This document shows, piece by piece, positions 21,170-33,419 of a DNA stretch of 64,000 nucleotides; the first letter of the stretch is position 1, and each line of letters starts with the position of its first letter. This DNA is from Spinacia oleracea (taxonomy: Eukaryota > Streptophyta > Magnoliopsida > Caryophyllales > Amaranthaceae). The stretch is taken from the NCBI RefSeq assembly GCF_020520425.1, contig NC_079487.1, positions 84,263,141 through 84,327,140 of the forward strand. Direction: 5' to 3'. A model generated the notes under the pieces. That model had not been told where the DNA came from. It ran no database searches and worked only from the letters and a program-made list of their open reading frames with translations. The position numbers were made by a program, and so were the translations under genes.

Positions 21170-21765
21170 TTATAACGCCTAATAAGATAATCTCTGGACA
21201 AATATGATATTGCTAGGTACCTTAAATCAATCTAAAGAACCTATTAGGCCTATTGTTTAGTCTTATTTAATTTTATCTGTGCATTAAAATTAATTCAGAC
21301 TAGCAATGTAGTGTAACACATGTCCATAAGTTAATATGTGACACAAGTATCGGACTTGTAAAGACCACCAGAGTTGATACTGGACATTCCCCGTATTAGT
21401 AACTTTACCCCCGAAGCCAAGCTCTACTCTATCTATGGATGTATGTTGGGCGATTTCCATTCAAGATCACAAGGGAAACAATTGTTATTGTGATCAAATA
21501 CTTGAGCCTCTGTAGATCAAGCATCTATGGTACTCTTGTATCACAAAGGAAGAGTTTTATCATTTTTTTTCCTATACATAGGCTAAAACTGCTTGATGGC
21601 TCCATTAACCAGTAAAGGCAGGATAATCTACCTTCCTTTAATCGATTGCAGCGACATATGAGAGAATAGATGAGAATCAACTACAGTACGGATTCTTGAT
21701 AAAAGAATGGTTGTGCATCTGGATATTGCACCACTTTTCGACCCCCTCGTAGATACCAAACACAA
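21170..21765. repeat. Decayed LTR-retrotransposon segment, family A copy 2
   Basis: Collinear with 7870-8407 over several blocks, ending in the same CTTTTCGACCCCCTC. No coding sequence. Confidence 0.45.
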
Positions 21766-21774
21766 TCATACTCT

Positions 21775-21910
21775 AAGGTAGTAAATTTGAAAAAAAGACT
21801 TTCATAAGATGATTAATACAAAAGTGGTGTATTTTTACGGTAGTAAACACCAAAAATTTCAGTAAACTGAAAATAAAAATATACATTTAGATACCACAAA
21901 AAAGTAGTTT
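21775..21910. repeat. Partial copy of the GGTAGTAAATACAAA inverted-repeat element
   Basis: AAGGTAGTAAA, ACAAAAGTGGTGTATTTTTA and GGTAGTAAACACCAAAAATT match one arm of the long inverted repeat at 33970-34500. The opposite arm is not seen here. Confidence 0.6.
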
Positions 21911-21954
21911 ATAGTTTTTTTTTGTTAGTTTTCTAATTTTGGATGATTTTACAA

Positions 21955-24900
21955 TAGCCACAATAAAATGGTGGCCACCATAATCCAATCAATCTTAACC
22001 ATTGAATAAAATTGACTAATCAAAACCATTGATTTTTCTGACTTTTTAATTTAATATTAATAATTTATAATTAAATAATTTTTTCAAAAAATAAATAAAT
22101 GAAATCTATGATCTACATCGGTTCCCAAAAAATGAACAAAATTAATGAAACTCTTTAATTCCTTTGTTGATGTTCTTGAGAGAATCAAATTGAGAAAAAA
22201 TAATTCATGTTACGGTTGTGGATTACAAATTTGAGTGGATTCATTTGAACAAGTTCCTGAAAATCTTGGGTTTCATTGATTTTTTGTTGATAATTTGAGG
22301 ATTTTTATTTCATAGCTTTAACAACATGTAATACCCCGGATTTTTAAAACTCGATTAATTATGCTTAATTTTTTTTATTTAGTTAAAATCTTTTAAAATC
22401 CTAATCTCGAACCTTATTTTAATTAACGAAATCTTATTCCGCTTGAATTTTTAAATATTGTTACACGATTTATTATTTTTCAGATTCTATGATTTGATTC
22501 CAAATTTACGAGCTTAAACTACTTTTTAAATATTAGTTATTTCGTAATTGATTTCGGATTTTTAGTAATTTCGAAACGCTCTTATTTTATTCGGAAACTA
22601 AATTTGTTTTCGTTGATGATATTTTATAAAGGATGATTTTAAGCTTGGTTTTAATTATACATTTTTATTTAATTCAATTTCTAAAATAGAAACCAATTTT
22701 CAGAAATATTGCCTAATCTTGTGAAATGACCAAAATACCCTCAAGAACAAAATCCCATTTTCTTTTCCTTTCCTGCTCCTCACGTGAACCAGAAGAAGAA
22801 GTTAAATTCTTCCTTCCTTCCTTCTTCCTTTCCCTGAATTTAGTTCACGTACAAAGCAAAATCAAAATTTTGCTCCTCCTCTTCTTCATCTACAAAGTCC
22901 ATTTCAAATTCAGTAAATTGAATCACCAAAAATCAGAATAAAAACCAATTTCAAATTATCCTTCCCTTGTTTCTCTGATTCGGACCATCACCCACCACCA
23001 CCACAGCGACCACCGTGACCACCATCGATTACCACCACTGCTCGACCACCACCATAAACACCTTCGATCACCACCACACACCCTCACCCTCTCCCTTCCA
23101 CCGCACGCATCCCCTGCCCCCTTCCCCTGTCTTCCCTTCCTCTTTGTTGTGCTGCACCACCCACGACACGTCCCACCACCGATCACCAACGCCACCGATC
23201 ACCAACACCACCATCGGCGCAACCCTTCTGCGCCGCCCATCCAACCTCCACCGCCCTGCCTCCGCCCAAAACAACCAAAGACGCCTCTTAACCTCCCCCG
23301 CTTCCTCCCTCGATTCGCACCCCACTCTCTCTTCCTTTGACCACCGTGCCGCCGCCCAGCCTCCACTCTCACCATCGCATTAACTGACGCAACCCAGCCC
23401 AACCGCCACCTCCCTCCTCCCTTCTTCTCGTGCCTTGTTCCTCGTGCTCTCCTCCCTCCCCTGTCGTGTCTCCCTTCCAGAAACCAAAACCAAATTTTGG
23501 TTGGTTTTTATTTCATTTCAAAACCCATAATAAGTTGGGCCATATTCCAATTGGGCTAGTTAAAAGCTAATTGTATTTTCAGATTTTCTAATTTATTATT
23601 TTGTATGTTTAATATTCTTATTATATAATTATTTACTAATAAAATGGTTTATTATTTTCAGGTTTAATTATCGATTTTAATAAAATAAATTACTAGCTTG
23701 ATTTAGCAAAAACCGAAGTTATATAATATTTTCATGTAAATTGATTTATGAAATATATAAATATATTTCAATTAAAATTTCGTTTAATAATAATATTTTC
23801 ATTAAAATTCGAAATTATACTTTTTATTAAAATTCGTTAATTATAAATTCGTTACTTATAAAATTTATTATTTATAAAATATTGATTTTAGATTATTTAT
23901 CGTTGTAGTACTAATTCAATAATTTAATATTCTGAAAGAAATCGGATTGGAGCTCAGGAAGAACGACCCATCAGACGAGAAGTATAAAACTACGGTTGAG
24001 GTAACGGCTATTGCTAGTACCCGAAATTCCCTTCTGAATGTGTTTGTGAAATTATGACGATATGATTAAATTTATGAACTGAATGTTTTGCCATGTTTTA
24101 TTGAATTGCGGGAAATGAATTATGTTTTGACTGTATTATTTCTTATTATATGATTCGATTGTATTTTCTCATAAAATGATATTTATGCGATGCCATGAAG
24201 GAAATGATATTTTATCGATCCTAGGATCAAAATGGCGTTTTATGATATGAAAGAATTATGTTATTTCAACTGAATATAAAAGCCAAGGCTTAATAAAGAT
24301 ACATAAAACATGATAAATGAAAGTGAAAGACCTGGTTTGTCTGGCGGTATATAAACTACCATCTTCCTATCTAACGGTCATGCATGCACCACGGACACCT
24401 GTCCACCCATGGATTACGAGCCCAGGCTCCCATGGTTTATGAGCCCAGGCTCAGGGCCCAGGCCCCATGTTATAATGATGAGCCCAGGCTCTTATGGGCC
24501 CAGACCCAGTGGAGAATTCCTTCACGGTTCGTACTTGCCGACAACTAGCATGTTAATTAAAACTTTATGAATGACGTTTTCAGTAAAAGTTTATGAATGA
24601 ATTAAATATGATGTTTTATTAAATGTTTTACTTATTCTATTCTCCCTGTGTTATTAAATAAAATGAATTGAAATGAATTTACGTTGCTAGGGTAGTCGTT
24701 ACTGAGTCTTCGGCTCACCGTTTTGTTTTCCATTTTAGGTACTGCGGGGAACGATGAAAACGAGTAGTGGCGAGCAATTTCACTTTAATATTATTCACCT
24801 ATTTTATGTTTAATGATTTGATAGTTTAACTAAAGACTTTTAGTAAGTTATGTACTTTTATTTTGGGAGTGTAAAGGATTATTATATTAAATTGGAGGAT

Positions 24901-25500
24901 TTAATGGCTTATGTTATGATGTTGCCTTGTAATTCCCAAGAGGGAGTTACGGCGGTAATGTCCCGACCGAATTAGGTTAATTCCGCTGCTTAATTTCTTG
25001 AATTAGAGGTCGGGGCGTTACACAGCATTAGGAAGCAATAAACGTTGTCTAGCAAGTATTAAACAGGAGGACCATCATTTTCATTGTGACTTGATAAAAT
25101 CCTACAAAGTAAAACCATGAAAGTGATCGAGAAAGGTGAATTCATTGTTAATGTTCTTGGCAGAATCAAACTAGAAAAATAGATGAAGAGAGATATAACA
25201 ACAACAAAAATGAACGTTGGAATCAAATTAGGAAAATTTAGTTGTAGCATAATCGAATTAGGAAGAGCGGTATATGAACTTTTTTAATTTTTTTTACCAG
25301 GAACAAAAAGAAACTGATCAAGAGAGAGAAAATACTAAAAAAATGAACGTGGAGGATAAAAGTGGATTTTTTAATTTTTAATTTTTGCCATAAATTATTA
25401 GTAATATAGTCAACATAACCAATGGTCTTGATGAGTCAATAATAATGAATGGCTCAGATTTAAAGTATTGTGGTGGCTACCACTTTATCGTGGTCACTCA
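21955..25500. mobile_element. TIR element split by a solo LTR
   Basis: CAATAGCCACAATAAAATGG followed by TGGCCACCA at 21953-21982 is mirrored by GGTGGCTACCACTTTATCGT at about 25472-25491. Both continue into an AACCATTG/CAATGG block (about 22009 and 25420). Without the solo LTR the element would be about 850 bp, with no coding sequence. The superfamily is not clear. Confidence 0.5.
22327..25022 (+). mobile_element. Solo LTR, Tekay-like chromovirus, 2.7 kb
   Basis: Starts TGTAATACCCCGGATTTTTA and ends GGTCGGGGCGTTACA, the terminal pattern of Del/Tekay gypsy LTRs. The flanks are CAACA (22322-22326) and CAGCA (25023-25027), a five-base duplication with one mismatch. No primer site, gag or pol adjoins it, hence a solo LTR. 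A CT- and CCACCA-rich block (about 22790-23480) yields several overlapping open frames on both strands, none with a domain. A cluster of GAGCCCAGGCTC palindromes lies at about 24418-24492. Confidence 0.8.
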
Positions 25501-25904
25501 AAAACCTTCCTCTAATTCTATATCCGTAGGATTACTATTGGCGTTATAACTTTTAAGTTTATAATTCAACCTAAATCATAACTTCTAAAATCATAAAATC
25601 AAAAATTAAAAGACAATGATGATGTTTGGATTTATGAAAACAACGAGTGGATTTATGTAAAATTGGTTCGTTGGTAAATTTGTTTGCGACATCACAACGA
25701 ATATCAATTTTTCGAGTAATTTAAGATGAATCGAGTAGAAATCATTCTCGTGGCTACAACAAATTGTTAGACCCCCTTTCTGAAAAGGCGGCATGTTCCA
25801 GCGTTATATTCGGAAGACGCTCTACAATTCAAGATTTATTCAACAACAGTAGTTTTGATGAAGGAAACATTTATTTGATTCAATTTATCATGTATTCATA
25901 AATT

Positions 25905-26149
25905 GGCTAGTTGTTTGGTTGACATAAAAAAGTAAAAATAGAGAAAGTTGAAATTCATGGGAATTTACAAAACATGAGAAGTAAACTACCTAGTCCCGTT
26001 GGTCAATCAAAGTTCATGGAAATTTCTAATTCACATGTTGTCAACCAAAAAATTTTAAAAAATTCCCATAAATTGAACATAAGAACAAATTACCGTTGAA
26101 TTACAACTTCCTATGAAAATTTAATTCCCATGTCAACCAAACAAGCCCT
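25905..26149. mobile_element. MITE with GTTTGGTTGACAT termini
   Basis: GGCTAGTTGTTTGGTTGACAT on the left and ATGTCAACCAAACAAGCCC on the right are inverted, giving a 245-bp element without coding capacity. Flanking TAAATT/TAATTT may be a decayed target duplication. A hAT-type origin is plausible but not shown. Confidence 0.6.
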
Positions 26150-26538
26150 AATTTTTCCTTTAAAAACAAAAAGTTGCTCTAAGAAAGGGAATAGTCTTGC
26201 CACATTGGTTGGTTCATAAGGCGTGATTTGGACCTTGCGCCATGCTAACCTCACTGTGTCTCCATAGTCCATTGAAATTTCCTCTTTTTCTATCAACCAA
26301 ATATTCAGCCCACAGTTTTGAGTCCTCAAACGTAACGAATCCCTCCTCAATATAAATTCTCTAACTTCATCGTGAATTCATACCATCCCTGCATGAATGA
26401 AAGCATATTCGGCAGTGACACCGGTACAGTACTCACCACATTTCTAATAAGAATATTTCCATTCTACAATCTACCTTTGCGCATTGATTTATACAAGGCT
26501 TCTGTACTCACCAAAAACTAAAATTAAAATTGAAAAAA
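26150..26538. promoter_or_regulatory. Upstream region of the GLB3 gene
   Basis: This is 390 bp between a MITE and the haemoglobin start codon. A minus-strand frame (26111-26350) reads ...DTVRLAWRKVQITPYEPTN..., with no family recognised; it may be a remnant of a divergent gene. An ATG-proximal A-rich leader precedes 26539. No TATA box was assigned. Confidence 0.35.
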
Positions 26539-29500
26539 ATGCAGTCACTTCAGCAGAAGGCTGCCGGTTACAGTGGGGTTAACACTAACGACGCTTTTGC
26601 AATTGATGAAACTAATCTTTTTGACAAATTTGGACTTCAAACTTTCATTGATCTTTCAACCAACTTCTATACCAGGTCAGTTTTCACTTCGTAGTCATGT
26701 TTTTGGGGAAATTTGCAACTGATTTGAGGTGGGTTTTTTTATTGTTCATATGTTCTTGTTGATTGATTTTCTATTTCTTGACAAATGGCCACTTTTTTGA
26801 ATTGGGTTTTTGATTTGTTATAGTTTCTGGAAAACTGGGAACTAATTTGAAATGGGTTTTTGATTGAATGATGATAGGGTTTATGATGATGAGGAAGAAT
26901 GGTTTAGGTCGATATTTGCAGATTCGAAGAAAGAGGATGCAATTCAGAATCAATACGAGTTCTTTGTGCAGAGAATGGGAGGCCCACCTCTGTTTTCTCA
27001 GAGAAGAGGTACTATAACGCCGTCTTAATTACTTGTTTTATGGTAATTTGTTCTCTGTTGTGTTCATTTTAATCTTTGTCGGTGTAAAGTCTTGGTCTTT
27101 GATTGTTGTTTCCATCTGAATTGTCTGCTTAACATATGATATGGGATAAAATTGGCTATTCCACACTGTAACATTGGATATGATACCATCTTAGCTTTGA
27201 TGTATTAGCTGTGTAATGAGTTTATTCTGCTATTTGTATTAAGCTAATGGATGCAAGAGAAAGGCAAAGAGAAAGGCTGCTGGCATTTTAGACTTTTAGT
27301 GTACTAGCAAATCCATAGGAAGTTATGCCGTCTCCGAAATTGCAATTCGATAGAATCTCATTTCATGTTTGGTTCACTGGAGGATAAGTGCCTAGGATGT
27401 TAAGGTAAACAATTATCTGTATTTGGTGGAAAGTAAAACTACTTCCTAATTTCGTAGCAAGTTGCACATCCTATGTTTTTGTCTAACAATCAATTGCACC
27501 CTTGGTTTGAGGAATTGAGGGTGAACCCTTGACTACAATTTTGTTAATGTTGATTGCTTGGGGGAGGGGGATGTTTGAAGCCTGCGAAACTGTTCCGTGG
27601 AGCTATTGTTATGTTTTCTGATAGAGAAGGCTAAGCGTCTGTGTTTATTAAGGTGAGACTGAGAACATTGTTGGGCTTAGTTTGAAGGGGAATCACTTGT
27701 TAAGCTTCAGAACTTTAACTACTAAAGATAGGTAGGATGTTTAATATTGGATGATAAGGTGCCAAGAGATTTTTTGTCTGTGTTGCTTCCACATTATAAC
27801 AAAACAATCCGGCTAACACAGAGAGATACAGGCTGATTGGCTGAATGGGGGATAATAAACTTTACATAGATCATTTGATATGAGCGTGATGCTTGTACCA
27901 CTGATGAGTAAAATTGTACTCCCTCCATTCCTATACCTTTGAATGTCAAACTTTTTTCTGTCCATTTCTTAAAGGTCATGTTGATAAATATTATAACTAA
28001 AATTTGAAAGTGCTTCTCTAATTCGAATCGAATAGCCTATAAGTTGAAAAAAAGAATGCCAATCAAAGTTCAACCTCAGTGTTGAAAGTGGTGGTTATTT
28101 CGGAATGGAGAGAGTATTACAAATTGTCCTGTTTTTGTGCTACTTAGGCTCTGTTTTCTTCACCTTATTTTAGGTCTAATAAGATAAGATAAGCTAAGAT
28201 AAGACAAAATAAGGATGAATAAGTATAAATAATATAATATAATATAATATAATATAAGATAAGATAAGATAAAAATAATAATAAGATAAAATAAGATAAG
28301 GGTCAATAAAGTTCAAATGACATCTTTTTATAACTTCTAATAAGGGCCTATAAAATAAGATAAGAGAATGGGTAATAAGATAAGTTAAGATAAGATAATA
28401 TAAGTGAAGTTCAGTTGAAGAGAACGGTACCTTAGTATTGCAAATTCTCCTGTTTAGTGCTACTTGAAATATATACTCTTCCCCTAAAAAAGTATATCCA
28501 CTCATAGGCTGCATGAGTCTGCATTCTTTTAGGCACGTGCTAAACAGAATTGGCTAGAACTTTTTAGGTCTTGGTTTGTGCTGTATATCTGTGATGTTTG
28601 TAGTGTTATGCACTTATGCTTCTTTCCTTTGAATATTTGAAACTTCTTACCAGAAGTCCGTTTCCTTTACCATAACCTTTCTTTGATATCAATTACCCTT
28701 CCCTTCCTGAGAAAGTGACAATAATCAGTAGTACTTGCATCAGTTTCTAGGATGAAACTTGAAACTTGATCTTCAGTCATTAGCAGTTCCCTTGATAATG
28801 AATTCAATGCCCTGTCGATGCGCTAGTTAGTCATGTCTCATGATCTTTATTATCTGTGATTTATTGATTCCGAAATTGGTGTGCAAGATGCGTTTTGGCT
28901 GGGTCACGCTTTTTTAGTAAGACTTAGACATTAGTGGATAATTAGAACTAGCAGTCTTCAGGGATGTATAGATGTGTCTTTATGGTCTACCATGATTAGA
29001 TCTATCTTGTGATGGTCTATGGAAATGGAGGGAATGGTGTTCTCCTTTGCAGAGGCGGCTAACTGCATTATGTGAATATTTTTATACCCTTGTGATCTTC
29101 ATCTCTGGACAGGTGGACAGGTTGCTAATTTGTCAAAGTGATCTAATACAAGAGTATCACTAATGTGAAGGAATTGTTAACCATCGTTAGTGGATATCGT
29201 GTAATTACATACTTTTGTTGTACTTCATCTAAAACTACTTGAATTGGCATAATGTGTTGTGGAGACATTGATCTTTTCCCAGTTGCCACCAGACGTTAGT
29301 CGTCAAAGTCCCTGTGCATTTCTAGCAAGTATCTTTGGTTCCATCACTTCTCCTCCTATTTAGAATACAAATTATCACATTTTCCCTTTGTAAGACTGTA
29401 ACTGCTAGTTTAACAAATTTTCTATCTAAAATGACTGTTTTCGGGTGCATTTTTAACAATGTTCAGATGTTGGGCAAGACAACATACATGTGGACTTCCC

Positions 29501-30053
29501 CAGACCCGTCCATGTCAGGGGGATTCAAACTGGGTCACTGTTTTTTTCTCGGCATTCACTGATGTTTTGGACTCTGCTAGCGTTTTCTCTTCTGATATGT
29601 GAACCAAAAAGTGTGCACAAGATCAAATTGGCTGTTTTCTGATGTCATGGTCTCCTACTTGTTTAGGTTTATTATTGAAGTTTACCGGTAGCCTGTATTT
29701 GCTAAAACTAGAGGCTTTTGGTTTCAGGTCATCCAGCGCTGATTGCACGTCACAGGCCATTTCCAGTGACTCACCAAGCGGCAGAAAGATGGCTGCAGCA
29801 CATGCAACAAGCCGTGGACACTACTCCTGACATTGATCCTGATTCAAAAACTAAGATGATGAACTTCTTCAGGTAACAGAAAATAATTTCTAGGATGTCA
29901 AAACACCTCTTTTTTTTCCCTCGTCCCTCACTGATGATTTACCTTTTTTGTCTCAGGCACACAGCTTTTTTTCTCGTTGCCGGAGATGAGTTGAAACCTC
30001 AAAACCAGCAAGTTCCTTGCAAGCATGCAGCTAATAAACCTTCTGAGGAGTGA
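26539..30053 (+). CDS. GLB3: Two-on-two (truncated) haemoglobin, GLB3 type, four exons
   Basis: Exons 26539-26675, 26878-27008, 29728-29872 and 29957-30053 join to 510 nt (169 codons plus TGA). All introns are GT-AG. Plant class 3 haemoglobins have a 2-on-2 fold, bind haem with O2/NO and are about 170-175 residues, so the length fits. Visible landmarks are the B-helix [17 protein letters not shown] with the probable distal Tyr44 (B10), [21 protein letters not shown] with proximal His98 (F8), then [19 protein letters not shown] with a Trp at about G8. The C-terminus ends in [12 protein letters not shown]. There is no signal peptide, so cytosolic or nuclear location is expected. Intron 2 is 2.7 kb and holds two MITEs. 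No lesion is seen; this is the only clearly intact host protein gene in the window. The 3' UTR probably runs to about 30240. Confidence 0.96.
27919..28114. mobile_element. Stowaway MITE in GLB3 intron 2
   Basis: CTCCCTCCATTCCTATACC and, reversed, CTCTCTCCATTCCGAAATAA form the termini; TA flanks at 27917-27918 and 28115-28116. Length 196 bp. Confidence 0.85.
28148..28432. mobile_element. MITE with ATAAGATAAG-rich core in GLB3 intron 2
   Basis: The left end GGCTCTGTTTTCTTCACCTTAT and the reversed right end GGTACCGTTCTCTTCAACTG resemble each other, and the core is almost entirely ATAAG/ATAAT units. Flanking sequence is duplicated: TATTACAAATTGTCCTG...GTGCTACTT before and TATTGCAAATTCTCCTG...GTGCTACTT after, each about 30 nt. 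Confidence 0.55.
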
Positions 30054-30244
30054 CATTTTTATGATTCAACATTTTTATGCTGGCAATCTGGAATTCTTCA
30101 TGCCGTTGCCAGTTATTTGGAAAGCATCACACAAGTGTAAAGGAGTTGTGGTTAATGGTGTTCCTATGAGAAGCAGTCATCACTATTTTAGTTTCGCTTA
30201 AAGTTCTTTTGAGTCCATAATGAATAGATTTTTTTTCTTCATAT

Positions 30245-30615
30245 TTTCAAGTTTTGTATTTACCACCTTATAAAATGAAATTTCATGTTTACCACCTTAA
30301 TTTTATGAAACATTTGTATTCACCATTTTTTAACGGATTCCATTTAATTTTCCGTCCATGTGTGGCCTAATTAACCAATTTTATTTAATTTTCTTCCTCT
30401 TTTATTTGGTTTCCAATTAATTATGTTAGGTAAATAAGGTTTGTATTGATGGAAATTTGGAAAAAATCGTCAACATGTGATAAATATAAAACCTTTCATA
30501 AATTTAAGGTAGTAAATACTATATGAAATTACATTTTATAAAGTGATAAATATAAAATTTCATTTTATAAGGTGGTAAGTACAAAAAATTGAAAGTGAAA
30601 AGATGGTAAATATCA
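30245..30615. mobile_element. Inverted-repeat element with TTTACCACC motif
   Basis: TTTTGTATTTACCACCTTATAAAATGAAAT at the left is mirrored by ATTTCATTTTATAAGGTGGT followed by AAGTACAAAA at about 30553-30588. The repeat unit is related to the element at 33970-34500. There is no coding region. Confidence 0.65.
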
Positions 30616-31256
30616 AAATATCCTAATGATTATTCCTAATATTTCGTATGTTTCTTCTCAAGTTAGAAACATGAGGATCTCAAACGCCTAACTCGCCCAA
30701 TGAAAAATGTTGTAACTTAAGTGGTAATAAACTAATAATAACCTCCAAGGAGATGTTTAACAAAATGACAATTGACCTTAATGTTATTTAAACTTATTTC
30801 ACTTGTTATAGGTAACAACATTCGTTCTAGAGGATTGTTCTAAACTTCATTTATACACAAACGAGAAAAACGGGGATCAAATCGTCACAATAAATGAATT
30901 GAAAGACCAACTAAAACATGTGCTCAACCGTGAACTTGGGTTCAATATAGAATAGGAAGACACTCCCAAGTTGAAACTGCTACTTATTGTTCTAAACTTG
31001 AAACCTTTTAAAATAGAATTGTCATATTATTATATTGTATTTATACTCCATAGTATACTCTCAAGTCACATAACTGAGTATGTTTTTTTGGTATTAGCAT
31101 CCGGTTCACCCTTAAAATATAGCTGAGTATGTAGTGTGTGTGTGTAATCTAGTACGCCAAGGGAGAATGATATTCCGTGGCATAGGAAGAATCATGCCAC
31201 TGATCGAGAATGTGAGATCTAAAGACAGTCAGAAAGACAAATCACTGTTCTTTTGG
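30616..31256. other. No gene recognised
   Basis: AT-rich intergenic sequence. A TG microsatellite of about 6 units lies at 31134-31145. Confidence 0.4.
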
Positions 31257-31275
31257 CATACCGTATACAGTAATT

Positions 31276-31460
31276 TTTTTTTTTAAAGGTAAGGAAAATA
31301 GTACATTAGGAGTCACTCCGCACGAGGAGTTCTCCTAAGTAATCACTATCTAAAATTGAATTTAACTGAGGACTATTACAAGTTTCAATACATATAGTGT
31401 TGCTAACTAGATGACCCACATTTGCTATCCAATTTGCTGCTCGATTAGCTTCTCTGTAGA
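31276..31460 (-). mobile_element. 185-bp LINE 3' end insertion encoding an RNase H remnant
   Basis: The segment is flanked by a perfect 19-bp direct repeat, CATACCGTATACAGTAATT (31257-31275 and 31461-31479). It begins on the plus strand with a T run, so on the minus strand it ends in poly(A). The minus strand reads YREANRAANWIANVGHL and onward, the C-terminal helix region of the plant LINE-associated RNase H (RVT_3 type: xREgNxxADxLA). The stop is near the tail. This is an extremely 5'-truncated LINE copy. It belongs to a different LINE type from the one at 13458-17671, which has no RNase H. Confidence 0.85.
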
Positions 31461-31997
31461 CATACCGTATACAGTAATTATGGTGCACATTACGGAGTCC
31501 ATGTCCTCCACAGTCTAATACTCTAATTTACGAAGTACTACTATGTTATTGATGAATCTATTTTTAAACAGTAAAATTATTTGTTGGTTATTTTACGTTT
31601 TCAATGGAAAAAAGAGTTGGTTTTTCTCCCCTAACTGCTTGATATGGTCTTTAAAGATGCAAAAGTTTATAGCATAAAATTAAACTCTTAAATAAGCTTT
31701 TAAGTTGTTATTGATTATGATTTGAAGTACAAAGTGTCATAATAACCAGCGTGGGATCATGATTAGATTTAGAGAAACACAGAGATTATGGCCATATAAC
31801 TACTCAACCACTCCTAATTGCTTAACTTAATTAACACTAATTAAAGTATTTTATTATCAACTTGTGTTCTTCACTCATAAGTGATGCATAGTATATGATT
31901 GTACTATGTCTCAGTCCCTTTTTTTTTTCACGCAATATCTTGAAGTAGCAGAATAGGTTCGGACGAATTAGAATTTCCTCAAAGTTCATAAGCAACA

Positions 31998-33284
31998 TGT
32001 TAAGATATGTTAAGATATTAGATATTATTCTGTGAATATTCTGTAGAGTCCTAAATATGGTATGTTACCTAATATGAGTCCTACATATGGTATGTTACCT
32101 AATATGTAATCTAGGGTTTAGGTAATGAGTTGTACTATATATATACGTGTGTTATTAATGAGAAGGATACGAGATTGCACAATATTTGACATGGTATCAT
32201 GAGCCTAGGTTAAAAACCCTAGATTTTTTTTTTCCGCAAGAAATTTGAGAGAGTGTTGTCGAGTATTGAGAACAGCGACTTTCTTCGCTTGTTGAATATT
32301 GAGATTAGGAGTTAACAATTCCTTAAGTATCACCATGAGTTCCGATGAGGAGGCACCACCAAAGGTCATCGCCGCCGCCGTCGACCTAGACTACTATCTC
32401 GGGTCAGGCGACGGCCCCGGTATTGTCATCCCCCCTATATTGAGGTTTGTGTTGGAGAAAAGACTCGTACTTGGAATCGCGTCCAATTCGAGTATTCATA
32501 TTGAGATAATTGGTGAGTTCGAAAAGAAATGCGTTCTCATCAAGAGAGAAAAAAAAAAAAAAAGTGCAGGTTCGAAAAGAATGGCGTTCTTGCTCGATTT
32601 TTTTTAATTGAAGAATGGTGTTTCCAATCGCAACGTTCGTGAGACTGCCGTTACGATTGAGGGAGGGAGTAAAGGATAACGTAGTTATCCTAGAGGATAG
32701 AATATCATATGAGATAAAGTTATGTTATATGATATGAGATACTGAGGGAGTGTCGTCACCTACGGGTGATACCGAGGGAGTGTTGTCGCATACATGTGAC
32801 AATGAGGACGTGTCGTTGACTAGTGGCGTCGACGAAGGGGTGGCGTCGACTGTGAGGGAGGAACAACAACATTATACACCCAGTCGAGTAGAATCAGACG
32901 TCGTCTCACCAACGACAGGTGTCGATGAGACGACGGGTAGTGATGAGAGCGAGACAAGGCAGTCATCAGCCCGTCGTATGTGTCAACGAAGGTTCAGTTA
33001 GCAGATATCTTCACTAAAGCGTTGGGGAAAGCGCAATTTGAGTTTTTTTTGAACAAGATGGGCATTCGAGATCTACATGCTCCACCTTGAGGGGGGATGT
33101 TAAGATATTAGATATTATTCTGTGAATATTCTGTAGAGTCCTAAATATGGTATGTTACCTAATATGAGTCCTACATATGGTATGTTACCTGCTAATATGT
33201 AATCTAGGGTTTAGGTAATGAGTTGTACTATATATATACGTGTGTTATTAATGAGAAGGATACGAGATTGCACAATATTTGACA
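31998..33284 (+). mobile_element. Internally deleted Ty1/copia element, short LTRs, TSD CAACA
   Basis: LTRs 31998-32191 and 33098-33284 start TGTTAAGATA and end ATATTTGACA. CAACA flanks both sides (31993-31997, 33285-33289). The primer site TGGTATCATGAGCCTAGG follows the first LTR (32192-32209), complementary to initiator tRNA-Met in the usual copia way. TTGAGGGGGGA (33088-33097) is the polypurine tract. The 5' LTR carries an extra 10-bp TGTTAAGATA duplication at its tip and lacks a GCT present in the 3' LTR. The interior is only ~0.9 kb. Confidence 0.93.
32335..33090 (+). pseudogene. Remnant gag/pol of the deleted copia element
   Basis: The gag start (MSSDEEAPPKVIAAAVDLDY, from 32335) is followed within 300 bp by non-gag sequence. 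From about 32750 come acidic Ser/Thr-rich codons of the kind found between integrase and reverse transcriptase. From about 32976, in another frame, comes QLADIFTKALGKAQFE, the extreme C-terminus of copia RNase H, ending at 33087-33090. Protease, integrase and nearly all of reverse transcriptase are missing, so the copy depends on partners in trans. A run of about 15 As (32551-32564) marks a possible junction. Confidence 0.8.
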
Positions 33285-33419
33285 CAACACCTTATGACTC
33301 CACTTTGATCATTGCCTTAAACCAATCACCACACCTCTTCAAATTAACCTAACATACATACATTTTCTTATATGTCAAACCAAGTAAAGTTACGATAAAC
33401 TATATTATTAACGGGGAAA

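Noticed and set aside
22956-23402. Pro/His-rich and Trp/Gly-rich ORFs within the solo LTR
   Set aside because: They mirror each other across CCACCA repeats on opposite strands; there is no start context or domain.
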